DNA from: Lithospermum erythrorhizon | Taxonomy: Eukaryota > Streptophyta > Magnoliopsida > Boraginales > Boraginaceae | NCBI GenBank assembly: GCA_019722365.1 | Contig: JADFUC010001146.1 | Span: forward strand, 1 to 64,000 | Reading direction: 5' to 3' | Length of the DNA: 64,000 nt | In this document: one piece after another, positions 50,040 through 61,843 of the stretch | Layout: each line of letters begins with the position of its first letter | Numbering within the stretch: position 1 is the stretch's first letter | Made by a program: the position numbers and the translations under genes | The notes under the pieces: generated by a model | What the model was told of the DNA's origin: nothing | The model's input: the letters and a program-made list of their open reading frames with translations, nothing else | Databases searched by the model: none

Positions 50040-53000
50040 TGATGAGGGCGGTAGAGGAGGGGGTGGAGTGGAGGAGAAAGAAAGGGGGGAGGGGGACAGA
50101 GTGGTTAATGAGATGTAAAAATTGTAATCATAACAATAAGTTGTGTTACTGTAGTTACTAGTTAATCCTTCATGTTTTTATTTATTTACTTCATATTAAT
50201 TAAAACCATACAATTTAATTTTTTTTAACATGTTTTTAAGTATTTTCTCCGTTTTTTTTTCTTTATCATTTTAGTCATTTTTTATTAAAATACTTGATGA
50301 AGCTCTGCGATTCGTAGTATTGCAGTACTACAGGAATGTCATGATATCGATCTTTCACTCGTTTGAATTAATTGATGTTTGGAATTACATTAACCTTTGA
50401 TCATAAATTATTTTTTATTCACTAACAAAAAATATAAAATTAATATTATTACATTAGTTTTTAAAATATTTCATAATATTATTTTATTATAAATTTTAAA
50501 TAATATATAAGAAATAATTAATGATTAAGTTACTGCCTCGAAAAAGTGAAAAAGTCTATTAATTTGAAATTAAAGGTATTACAAATAGTGAAATGCATAA
50601 ATTTCTAACTAAGCAGTTAGAATAAGTGCTAAAAAAAATAGAATATGTTGTCAATAAAAGTTGAACACAAGATCTTTTTGTGAAAGTTTGAAACACATCA
50701 CTTCTTGTCATTTCAAACATTTTAGATTAAGGAATAAGTTGGTTTGACATGTATGTACTTAAGTAATTATTAACTTTTAGAATAAAATTAAGTGAATGTT
50801 GTTACCTCTAAATTGCACTTCTTTGTCTGGTGCTTTCACATAAGAAATAAATTTGTCATGTCATTTTTGTTAAATTTAAATTACTTTAAAATTAATTTAA
50901 GAAATGTTTTTATTAAGACTTTAATATGCCTAGAAGTCATAATTCAAAATAATGATAATTTTGTAGTCTGCATGAGGCTTGAAAAACAATTGCATACAAA
51001 ACGAAGTACCTACTGTGAAAATTATATTACTAATCTGTTAGCTAAGTAATTAACCCATGTGGTGGTCCAAACTCCAAAGGTTCTAAGCCCTTGACAAAGA
51101 TAGGCTTGTATATCTTCACCTTAAGATGGTTAGTTTCTTTATTAGCTGGAATAATAACGAAGTTATTAAAAACGACAATTTATAAAATTGAAACCTTGTT
51201 CGTGCTACGGAGACATTTAATTGTGTTCCTGAGTAACAATATTACTAATAGGAAAATGTTGAAATTAAGGTTGAAATATGTGCTTGTCCTTTTCAAGTAA
51301 TTGGAACCATAGGCTTCAATTATTCTGGCTCATCAACAATAATTCCTGCAAAACTAACCACTTACAGAAAAAGAGAACATAATTTATACTTGTGGTCAGG
51401 GACGGGCTCATAATTTAATATAGGGTATTCATTTTATCATACAAAATATAATAATTTAATATGGATGTTCATTTTGGAGAGAATAGAAGGAAATAAAAGC
51501 ATAAAAATAGTGTTTGGGGTGAAATTCGAGACTAAAGACCTTATAAAGCTAGTGAAAAGGCGTCGTTGCGCGTGGCGATTTTATTGCTTGGCGTGATTTA
51601 TTTGGTATAATTATAAATAATAACAAAAAATGCTAGTTGTGAAACCGTTCTAAAGAACATCATTTCCTTAAAATTATAAAATTATCAAAAGTGAATATAT
51701 CCATATAGCTAATTTAAACTTCATTATCTAAAAAATTCGATTGTCAATCGCAATCGTAGCTAGTCGAATAATCAATACTTCTCATTCTTTATTTTTTTAT
51801 TTTTTTATATGAAAATAATACTTATTCATCAAATCATCTTTGTTAAGATTAATTAGGTTTATCTTCGTTATTAGGTTAACAATGGTCATTACTCCTTTTT
51901 TCTTTTGATTGTATCTCATTCACTCTCTCGCCCACATATTGGTTTGAGTTTAATTTATTTGAATTTGACTTTAGTTTTTTGCTAGTGTTACATCTTTCTC
52001 TTTACTCCAATCTCTATTCACATGTAGGATTGTTGTGACTATAACTATATAAAATGATATTTATTATCTTTACTGTAACATTAAATTATAGGCATACAAT
52101 AACATCAAAATAAGTTTGTGAAAGTAGTTCCGAAGAAAAAACTCTGGAACGAAAAAAAAATTAAAATATACTCCCCTATCAATTGACAAGTAATAATACC
52201 GGAACTCTTATAAGCATAATCGGAGTCGTTTAGTTAGAAATTTCATGACATTAGTCGGAACTCAAAGCAAAATAAGAGTAGTTTACTTGGAAGTTTAACG
52301 ACACACTCTTTTTTCTTCGCAAATGTCTACAAAATTAGTCTATTTGGATTTACCTTAAAAAGATTCTACACTTATATGGATATGTGTTTAAAATACTTGG
52401 TATACTACGTACATAAGAAAATACTACATGATGGATCTCTTATCTTATAATTTATGGGTTTTAAATGAAATCAATTACACAAAAAATAGAAGAACCCATT
52501 AATTACTACAACATCACATCTCTTCGCGGTTGTTCCAGTTTTCATGATATTAATACTTTTATAATTTTTTATAATATAATTAAAAAGTTATAATAATATA
52601 ATTTTTTATTAATAATTAAATCAATTAATATTCATTTATAAACTATAGAAATCGAAGAATAAATATCAATTCTAAATAAGATAGAAACAATAAATAACAC
52701 AAAAAATGTAAATAAATCTAAATGCAAAAAAAAGTAATGAAATAATATTCAAGTACACTTGTGAAATTGATGTAGACAATCGAAAGGTATATCAAGACAA
52801 AAGGAAACATGTAATTATGTAAATAGTGAAGTTCTATTTAAGATTTGTAAATTAGGAATAATAAGCTTTCATTGAGATATAAATTTTACTCGAGCCACAA
52901 TATATCAACATAATACGGAGTATTACAAATCTTAGGATGCCTTTTGATTGCTATTATTGGCTTATGAAACCAATTTCGTGTGAAAATTATATACTGTACT

Positions 53001-53322
53001 TGTATATAATATGTAGAACTCGCCAAAACAACTAATATGTAGTAAGGACGTTATTAAACTAAGTATGCTATTGTAAATACCTAATTTGTAAATCAATGTT
53101 ACACATAATGTTTATTCAAACTTGTTAGTTATACAACATGTGTCTATGGTGAACCATCATCTTATTAGTTCAAGAATTGTAATTGAAGTAGGAGCGTATC
53201 TCTTTTTTTACGTATGCGTTAATATTGATTTTAATTTGTCAAATGAAATTCCACAGTTTGTCGCCGTTAAGGGGTATTTTAGTCAGTTGATTAAAGGAAG
53301 AAGCTTTTAAGAAAACTTCGTA

Positions 53323-53342
53323 TATATATATATATATATATA
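53323..53342. repeat. (TA)n microsatellite
   Basis: About ten TA units, probably length-variable between individuals. Confidence 0.9.
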
Positions 53343-53881
53343 TTTGTTAAAGACCACCAATTGAACTTTTTATAGAGTATTTATTTGAATACCCTAACAA
53401 CACTCTTGGGTCTGTGCATGCTGGTGGCACAAACTTGGGTCACATTCATTGTCCCTAATAATAAGAGTAAGAGCGTTTGCACTGTAAAATTTCTAAAAGA
53501 CTAACTAATTATGGTATCATTTTGCCAAATTTAGACATTACTTTTTTCTTTTGACGTATAGCAAATTCTCTTTTAACACTTTGAATTATTATCATATACA
53601 ATGTGTAGTAGCTTTAGTTTTATGACTTTTGTTCAATTACCTATAAAATCCTTGTCCATAGAAAACGATATCTTCATTAAAATACAATGCTTATTAAAGT
53701 GAAAATTCTCTTAAATCTAAATCGAAAAGTTCAAGGACTTGACCTAATCCAATCCTGTGATATGCAAAAAACAAAACATCTAAAAATTACTCCACAAACA
53801 TAAAGTAAAAAAAGAAGACCATACAAATAATAGCCATGGAAATCCACAAAGCAAACAGAAAACTATATATATATATATATT

Positions 53882-53890
53882 AAAAAAAAA
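53882..53890 (-). terminator. RNA polymerase III terminator of tRNA-Lys
   Basis: On the minus strand the tRNA 3' end is followed by ATC and then nine T residues. Confidence 0.8.
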
Positions 53891-53893
53891 GAT

Positions 53894-53966
53894 CGCCCAC
53901 CGTGGGGCTCGAACCCACGACCACAAGGTTAAGAGCCTTGCGCTCTACCAACTGAGCTAGACGGGC
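53894..53966 (-). tRNA. tRNA-Lys (anticodon CUU)
   Basis: The 73-nt minus-strand sequence folds as a full cloverleaf. The acceptor stem GCCCGTC pairs with GGTGGGC, with two G-U pairs. The D arm holds the A box TAGCTCAGTTGG. The anticodon loop is CTCTTAA with anticodon CTT. The T arm contains the B box GGTTCGAGCC. The discriminator base is G, no intron is present, and CCA is not encoded, as expected for a nuclear gene. On the coding strand a T-run follows within three bases (53882-53890), which is a pol III terminator. Confidence 0.96.
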
Positions 53967-54859
53967 TTGCTGATGTAAAATGACAGACGTAATATCTACC
54001 CTTTCTACCCCATAACAATTTTATGGTCACTCACATAAAATAGCTAAGTATGGATTATTTTTTATGTACTGAATTAAAGTGATCTCAAGACATGGGATCT
54101 TGGTTAAAATTGATAACACTCATTCTGGTTTTTCTTGTAAGTTTTTTCATTTTCTGTGGAAGAAATCTAAAAAATGAAATTGAACAGCACGTACCCTACA
54201 AGGCTAAAACATTGTTATGTACTTACAACATTGTTTGGAACACATTGAAAAGTAAGGGAGAAGAGTAGATGAAGAATAAGGGCGACGAAAAGCCTCCAGC
54301 TAAAATTGTCTACGAACTTTCCCTGGCTGATATGTCGGAGAAGTGCAGAATCTTTCATGCATGCACACTTCCATTTTCTCTACCCAACCGGCCTGGTCTC
54401 CTCCTGCTAAACACAAGGCGAGCTCGATTCACCAACCAGGAAATAATTGTATTCACAATTTCACGAATTCTATTGTGAAATGTGTTCAGAACAAGTTCCT
54501 GTCTGAAGAACTGAATATCCTGTTGTTAAGGATTCCAATACTCGAATGTAGTTCTTCCATAAAGCACAATAGTACGAGGGCATTTGAAATACAGCTTAGA
54601 GTCTTGGACAGCATACTAAAACTGATTTCATAACACAATCTATCAAACTGATATGAACATTTACGTCAATCATTTGGACATATTAGCCAAAGAAATAAGG
54701 AGCAATACAACAAACTTCAGTTGCTAAAACTCGGTCACCCTACACATGACAGTCTAACTGATTAGAACCCAACATTCTGAATGAACATTGAAGAACAGCA
54801 GACATAGTCAACTTTGATCTTAATGATTTCAGTGAGAGATCACCTTGAGAAGAGAACAA
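53967..54859. other. Spacer between tRNA-Lys and the SMO1 3' end
   Basis: It should contain the SMO1 3' UTR next to 54860. Overlapping plus-strand frames at 54269-54633 resemble no known family. No other feature was recognised. Confidence 0.5.
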
Positions 54860-57800
54860 CTAGTCAGCTTTAGGACCTTCAGCAGATATACTGTGTAAAA
54901 TGCCATTTCGTTTGCCATTGCTCTTTAGCCCCTCTCGCAACTGAATCAGAATGAAGATAGTTAGCGAATGCAAATAGCTATCTTCTCTTCTTCACATATG
55001 CTAGTAGACAAACATAATGATGTTGAGAAAATAATAGATCTTGTAGTTACTTTTAAGCTTGAATATGGTTTTTTGTTTTTTGTTTCTTCCACTAGGACAT
55101 TGGGATGGGGGTAAATGATATTGATTGAGTATAAATTTGGTAAAATAAAAAAAAATTCCCAGAGGCCAAGGGTGGGCCCTCTATCTCTGCTAGTGGTTAA
55201 ACATAGATAATGGCATAATGCAAAATGGAGTACACAGATAAAGGCGAGAAGCGGTTCCTAAAGCGCACCTGACGGTTTCTTGGCTCGGGATGGAGTTGGC
55301 GCAAAAACCTGAATCAAAACCTATTTCAGAGGCTCTTCAAAGAATCGGGTTAAATCGTTTGTCTGATCGTTCTCGGTTTGATTAAGCCAGTCAATTTCGA
55401 TACTATCACTGGTTTCAAAATTGTTTCCTTAGTCACTAGATCTAATACATGTAATTTTAATAAACTCATTTTAAGTTTAATTATACAATTTATATACACA
55501 TTTAATACACAATACTACTCTTTTTACATATTTGTGTAATCTCTTACGTTATTACTTCTTTTAAAGATTTATATATTCCTTACTTTCACATTATAATATC
55601 AAATAATCAACAAAGTCGAACGCACCTTCTTGAAATATAACAAGACTAAAAAGATAATAATAAACGAAAATCAGAAATCTACATAAAATTTAAATCTGCC
55701 TGGGCCTCATTATTTCAAGTGCCTAACTCCAAATTAGTTCTATTCTCTATTCGAGAGTAGCTCGGTTCAAAATTCTGCTATTTTCACAAGTTAGGTTTCG
55801 GCCGGTTCAAATTTCGGTTTTGAATTTGTGCACAATTCCTAGCGTCAATCGGGTCAATACAAGATAAATAAGTACCTGTTGGAGAACTTTCTTTTGATAG
55901 CGGTAACCCTATCCAAGAGTGAAATTTCAGAGAGGTTAGTGAATAAGTGAAATTTCAGAGAGGTTAGTGAATAAGGCTAACAGTAGTTGATTAACAGAAA
56001 AGAAAACAATGGAATTAGCATTTACACTAACCTTATCAGTACCATAAATGAAATCACAATAGGTGAACACTGAAGCAAAATTGCTCTGGCTTTGTCCTCC
56101 AACATAATGATGGTAATCATGGTAATCTGAACCTCCATAGAAAGGAATGAATTTTGTGAAAGTCCAAGGAAGGTCATACCTGAGTTGAACATATTATACT
56201 AAGAGAGTCTGGTCTGAGTTAAAAAAAAAAACCATGGACAGTGCTCATCATACATGTGTAAAATAAGCATAATATACTTCGATTATCGGTACAAGATCAA
56301 ATTACAAACGGAATCAAGAATATGACTGATACTAAGAGAGTATGATCTGATTTAACTGTTGCAAAAAAAAGGCTTATCATCATACATGTGCAAAATAAGC
56401 ATAACATACTTCGGTTATCAGTACAAGATCAAATTAGAAACGGAATCAAGAATATGAAATCATTTTTGCCATTCAACTGGACTACGAAAAGCAATAACAA
56501 AGTTAATCAAATAAAAGAAAGGCATCCTTAGATCATCTTTCTATTCTTAGAAATGAACAAGGTGATTTACTATTGATGATCCCACCAATTCCTTCCACTT
56601 TATACAAATGAAATAAACACCTAAAAGCAAATAGTAAAAAGATAGTTGCACAATCACTCTTAATTCATCATTTGGTCAAATATAGCTTAAGAAAGGACAA
56701 TCACACTTGGATAGTTGGATCAAACAAAAATATCATAAGTGGAAAAAATCAAATAACGTCCTTAGTAACTAGCAAAAGCAACAATCAATCATCGATTATC
56801 AATTATATGAAGAAGCATGCGAGCATACCCACTGTGAGTCTCAATAGCCTCAATCTGTCTCAATCCAATCCATAGCCAGAATGTAATCATATGTCCGGGG
56901 ACCATCGCGGGACCTAGAAAAGAGGGGATCCCAAGAATCAAAATCTCAGCCCAGTGAGCATACGGCGCTGCAAATGCAATCGGTGCCGTGTACTCATGAT
57001 GAACCTTGTGAATTTTCTCATAGCCCCATTTACAGTGCAAGAATCTATGTATCCAATAATTTGTATAATCCTCCACAAGGAAATAAACAGTCAATTGAGC
57101 TATAATTTCCCACAAAGAAGGTAATGGCAAGCTCGTTCTGATCCCAATGAACTACATTATCAAACAAATACACAAGTTTAGTAGCATATTCTACAACTTC
57201 CTCCAATCCAAAAACATGTTTCAATTTGATTTTCAATGACACAAGTCACACAACACAAATAACTTTGATTTGAATCAAATGTTAATAGTAAGTACATTAA
57301 AGAACTAGCATTTGATATATTTTTGAAATGGTGGTAATTAACTTATTATAGAACTAATTATGAATATAATACAACCACATGATCAGATGTGATGCCAAAT
57401 CACTTTATAATCACACCCACATTTCAATTAATCTAAAAATCCAATCTTCATGCATCCAAATTGTAAAAAACAAGAAAAAAGAGAAAGATGGGTATTGTAA
57501 TTCCATATAAAAATCCATTCTTCATGCATTCAAATTATAAAAAACAAGAAAAAGACAAAGATGGGTTTTAATTCCACCTAAAAATCCAATTTTTATGCAT
57601 TCTAATTGCATATAACAAAAAAAATACAAAGATGGGTTTTGTAATTCCACCTAAAATCCAATCTTTATGCATTCAAATTGCAAATAACAAAAAAAAACAA
57701 CATATATAGTAACCTAAAAGTATATATATATATAATAAAGCACCTAAAAGTATATATAATAAGTTTATTCATACTTGAACAGAAGGATATGAAACAAGTT

Positions 57801-58104
57801 GAAGAGGCCCCACAATGAAAATAAACATCTTCATAACTGATTTATAGCACCTAAAAGTATCAGATAGTGAAAGGTTGACTTTGGGTTGAATTTTGAATGA
57901 TTGAATTTTGTGTCTGAAGAAGAGTTGAAGGAAGATGTAGTAGAGAGGGACACATGAGAATATGAGGAAGAGGAATAATATGTTGTGACAGTAGAGAAAG
58001 TAGTCTGATTTGGTGGCTGAGTATTTTAGCCATATGGTTTCTGGGGTAGTTAAGGCTCTGCCTATGGTGGTTTCAGCCTCTTCTAGGGTGGTGTACGGCA
58101 ACAT
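54860..58104 (-). CDS. SMO1: C-4 methylsterol monooxygenase SMO1 type (five exons)
   Basis: The enzyme removes a C-4 methyl group from 4,4-dimethylsterols (24-methylenecycloartanol-type substrates) in the ER, in phytosterol and brassinosteroid-precursor synthesis. Exons on the minus strand are 57775-58104, 56829-57151, 56032-56179, 55876-55908 and 54860-54940. All are GT-AG with matching phases and give 304 residues, the normal length. The three iron-binding histidine clusters of the fatty acid hydroxylase family are intact: HRFLH (145-149), HKVHH (158-162) and HDYHH (238-242). Hydrophobic segments at about 38-60 and 90-105 anchor it in the membrane. Exon 4 is only 33 nt (GYRYQKKVLQQ). Its acceptor lies beside a 28-bp tandem duplication. 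The C-terminus is short and polar without a KKxx retrieval signal. The gene is head to head with the cornichon homologue, start codons 1.2 kb apart. SMO1 is preferred to SMO2 from the overall match around the second and third His boxes. Confidence 0.9.
55918..55973. repeat. 28-bp perfect tandem duplication in SMO1 intron 3
   Basis: The unit AGTGAAATTTCAGAGAGG plus TTAGTGAATA is repeated exactly (55918-55945 and 55946-55973). On the coding strand it duplicates a CACTAAC branch-point-like motif and a pyrimidine-rich stretch just before the acceptor of the 33-nt exon 4. Confidence 0.92.
56198..56457. repeat. 133-bp tandem duplication in SMO1 intron 2
   Basis: Copies at 56198-56330 and 56331-56457 share ACTAAGAGAGT, CATCATACATGTG, AAAATAAGCATAA and AACGGAATCAAGAATATGA, with scattered substitutions and one short insertion or deletion in the A-run. 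Confidence 0.88.
57435..57700. repeat. 71-74 bp tandem repeat, about 3.7 copies, in SMO1 intron 1
   Basis: Units begin at about 57435, 57509, 57580 and 57652. Each contains AAAATCCA, TTTATGCAT or TTCATGCAT, an A-rich stretch and AAAGATGGGT followed by AATTCCA. The differences among copies are small. Confidence 0.85.
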
Positions 58105-59338
58105 TTGGTGGTGGTGGGGAGGGAGGGGGAGTGGTGAGTTAGCAGCTCCTATATTTATATTTAACTGATAAACCGTCTCACTAGCGATTCTCGAATACTG
58201 TCCTGTATAAACTAATTAATCACGATATGATATGTGTCTCAATTAATCAGCAATGACGGACTATATTTGATGGTGATGGTGGGATGGGGTGTGAGTTAGC
58301 AGGTTGTATATGAAGGAAGATGTTAGTGCTTTGAATATTCCCGTTCTATATTATAATCCATTAATATTATAGATGTAATATAAAATATAATACAAAATGT
58401 AACAAATGATTTATTTTCGAATATCATGAGAGGATACTCTGCCTCCTTTCGATACCTTCTTCCACTTCTTATTATTTTAAATGTTGTATGTTAATCATTA
58501 ATCATGTAAATTTTATTCTTGTATTTTGATTTGACCGTTACTTTGGAGCGTAAAAATACATAATTTTTTTGTTAACTAAGATAAAAAGCTAATGGAGACT
58601 AAGGCAAAGGAGGTCGTTAATAAAGAATTATAAAATTATAAATAATGAAAACAAGTGGATTTTAAGATATATCGAATAAATATATTAAAAGGAAATAAGT
58701 AATTAACACGTATTATTATATTTCGAGTAATGTTACATCGAATCATATTTGATTATTGTTGGGCGATAGTTAGTTCTTGTTTTTCATATCAATTAAATGA
58801 AACAACTAAGCATGGTTGTCAATTGTCATGTACTCTTATTACTAGGCTCTATCATAATTTTTTTTATAAAGTTAAGACGAAATATCTAATATTATATACA
58901 CGAAGTTAAAAAACGCATAAAAATTGTAGGTAAACAACTTAATTTTTGAATAAATAAATGGTAAAATTCTAATTTTTAATAATAAAAATATAATTTTCAA
59001 AATTTGCGGCCCTACGCCTGTAGTTACTCCTGTTTGTAATTATGAAAAGGCGTAGTTACATTCACTCCTCTAATACGTAGATAGATACCCATCTTATCAA
59101 AGATATCATCAGATGATACTCCATATTACGAAATATAACATAACATTAATGTCTTAATTCAAATATTTTCATTGGATAAAAAATTATACAAGCACGATTA
59201 TCCAAATAAATCACCTTGTTTATATCTTTATTTTACTCAACATCAAACACATTCTTGAAGCTTGATCATATTTTATCATCTTCATACAGAAAACTTAGAT
59301 CAAATTTTATATTTCTACTAAAATAATTCATAATAAAA
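58105..59338. promoter_or_regulatory. Shared upstream region of SMO1 and the cornichon gene
   Basis: This 1.23 kb spacer separates two divergent start codons and so holds both promoters. A short dispersed repeat occupies 58855-59035. No clear TATA box was assigned for either gene. Confidence 0.5.
58855..59035. repeat. Short dispersed repeat, copy 2
   Basis: The layout is the same as the copy at 16090-16310: an AT-rich body with TTTTTAATAATAAAAATAT and a GC-rich end, CCTACGCCTGTAGTTACTCC. It lies within the shared SMO1/cornichon upstream region. Confidence 0.5.
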
Positions 59339-61021
59339 ATGAGTACTATATTTGAATGGCTATCATTCTTCTTCTCTTTAATTGGTCTCCTCATTTTTGT
59401 TGTTTACCAGGTACTTTTATTTCCTCCATTATATAAGTATAGTTTTTATTTTATTAAATATAGATTCTGAAAAATACTCAATTTTGATTATTTATATTGG
59501 AATTTAGAAAAAAATTATTATCCATTTATGGACAATTGAAGATATCATTGTATTATTCTGAAGAATTATTCAGTTTTTGTTGAATTTATTATGTAATTTC
59601 ATAGTTTTTGGGATCATTATGTACTAGTATAGTTAATTAGTTCCTCCAAAAAGTTTGTTGAATTTTGAAGTATGTTTGTGCATGTTGTGTGATATTTGGT
59701 GAAAAATGTATCAAAAGAAAGTATTTCGAGACTACTTTACTATTATCATGATAATTTCGATTCAAATAAATTACTTTATTATTATTATGATAATTTTGAT
59801 TCAAATAAATGTTACGTGTGTCCATTAAGATAAAAAAGTTTGTTAATTTGACCATTGACATTCAAACTTAGCCATTTTTTTTAATGGAGGTAGGATTTAG
59901 CTGTACTAAATTCACAAACTCAAGAACATAGTGTTTGAAAGTCTGATTTTTTATCTAATATATTGTGTCCTTGACTAATAATTTGATACGTACTGATTTG
60001 AAAATGGTATAAAGATTGAAGCTTTACCATTTTGTTGAATATTTGGTTAAAGATTGGAGCTTTAACTGCATTGATTTTGTTGTTTACCAGTTAATGTGCT
60101 TGGCGGATCTCGAATTTGATTATATCAATCCGTATGATTCTGCTTCACGGATAAATAGAACTGTGTTGCCAGAGTATATTATCCAAGCTGCTCTGTGCTT
60201 CCTCTATCTTGCAAGGGGGCATTGGTTTATGTCGCTTCTCAGTATTCCGTATCTGTACTTCAACGTGAGACAGTAAGTCCTCTTAATTAGGCTTTTCAGT
60301 CCATGATGATAGTTTGGTAGAATCAATTTGATGCCTTCTTCAAAATCTTCATTTGCCTGTTCAATTCTGTTTTCAATTGAGTAATCGGCAAAAGAGGCCT
60401 CGTGTTTTTCACTTAATGATCAACTTTGGTTCGAGTATCGAACTGTAGATAACATGTGCGATGGCAGATGACAGTAGAGGAAGATGAAAGAGGGAGAATG
60501 AGAAGTTGAGAACATTTCACGACTTAGAATAGACAACCTTCTACAAATGCTCATCTTAAATCCTAGTTGTTGAGACTGAATTTTCTAGGTAATTCATGCT
60601 CCAAATTCTCTGGTGAAATATGGGGAATTGAATTGTTCACATGTTGCCAAGAAACTTCAGCTGACTGACTATAAATCAATCTTATGCTGATGATGCTACT
60701 GGTTGCTATCATCTTCTCAATTGAATGTGGAATGACTTTAGGTACATGCGGAAGCAGCACCTTGTAGATGTAACAGAGATCTTTAACTTGCTGAATTGGG
60801 AGAAAAAACATAGACTATTCAAACTTGGCCATACTTTTCTGCTTTTGTGCATATCCTTGTTCTGGTAAGCCATTAGTAAGATCTCCTGATTACTGACCTT
60901 ATAAATTCAAGTCAGTCTAGAATCTACACTATCAATGTTCTTATTGTCTAAGTCCTTTGTAATCTGCAGGATGATCTATACTACATTGGAGGAAGATGAG
61001 CGTGCAATGTATAGCAACTGA
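59339..61021 (+). CDS. Cornichon family ER cargo receptor (four exons)
   Basis: Cornichon proteins are small ER membrane proteins that load cargo into COPII vesicles; in plants they act on membrane transporters and channels. Exons are 59339-59410, 60091-60272, 60742-60864 and 60970-61021. All are GT-AG with matching phases and give 142 residues, the normal length. TM1 is about 5-27, TM2 about 53-75, TM3 about 113-128. The family hallmark [16 protein letters not shown] (31-46) and the cargo-related [11 protein letters not shown] (95-105) are present. The C-terminus is acidic ([10 protein letters not shown]), as in plant members. Exon 1 and intron 1 both end in the same 16 bases. It is divergent from SMO1 and convergent with the MATE gene. 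Confidence 0.92.
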
Positions 61022-61843
61022 ATAATTGGTGTTGGATCCTTCTTCACTTGCCTTGACAACTATACTACGCAATTTGAGCCATGTCATGAAGCCCCTTCGA
61101 GGATGCTATGTTTTAAATTATTTGTATGATCTGGAGGATGATCCTCAACATCACACTGGCAAACTGTGAGCATCACCGTTACCTCCTGCTTTAGTTGGTA
61201 GATAATAGATTAGTTGACTGATAATTTTGAGAGTCCCCCCCCCCCTAATTTGATGTAATCTTGACAGATGTTTTGGTCACCACTTAGTAGTGGTACCAAG
61301 AAGAATCTCCAGGTCACATGCTATTGGCTGCTCTAGGTTTGAACAGTGATTTAAGTTAAAGAACTTGAATCTTCAGTTTCTGAACATGGCTTTGTGGAGA
61401 ATTAGTGATTTTTTCATTAAATATTCGTTGATGTAATTCTCATAGTTCACACTGGGTTTACATTTTGCATGATCTTCAATAGAAATATGATAATTTCTCT
61501 AGCTATTGTATCAATATAATGTGGTCTAATTTGAGTGATTTTGTTCTTACATTTAGCCCTGTAATTCCCTTGAACTCCATGTTCAGCATGTCTATGAAAT
61601 TTCTGAATATTTTTGCCCATCGCCACCTATGGAAGGGGAAGATGCGAGCTTCTGTATAAAATAGGTACTTTTAAAGCCTCCTTTGTCAGTTTTGTGAAAA
61701 CAAGAAGAAGATTTGAAGAGGATCAGAGCAGTACACTCTGAAATTTTGAAGTGGTTCGACTGCATTTTACGCGTAACAGGAGGTTTGGTGCATTGGTTAG
61801 TAATCCTTTGTGTTATTTTCACCCTATGCATAGTTTATGCTAG
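61022..61843. other. Spacer between the convergent cornichon and MATE genes
   Basis: It should contain both 3' UTRs. An 11-base C homopolymer lies at 61235-61245. No further gene was recognised. Confidence 0.6.

Larger units (their letters stand above)
50040..53893. other. Intergenic region without a recognised gene
   Basis: It is AT-rich. A fragment at about 51398-51470 (GGGACGGGCTCATAATTTAAT) resembles the start of the short dispersed repeat found at 16090 and 58855. A (TA)n microsatellite lies at 53323-53342 and a shorter one at 53864-53880. The open frames here are chance frames in T-rich sequence. Confidence 0.5.

Noticed and set aside
54269..54633. Overlapping plus-strand frames next to the SMO1 3' end
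   Set aside because: No family recognised, no splice model that extends them, and two overlapping frames of similar quality suggest chance.
61235..61245. C11 homopolymer
   Set aside because: A simple run in a 3' spacer; likely unstable or error-prone in sequencing, with no functional sign.
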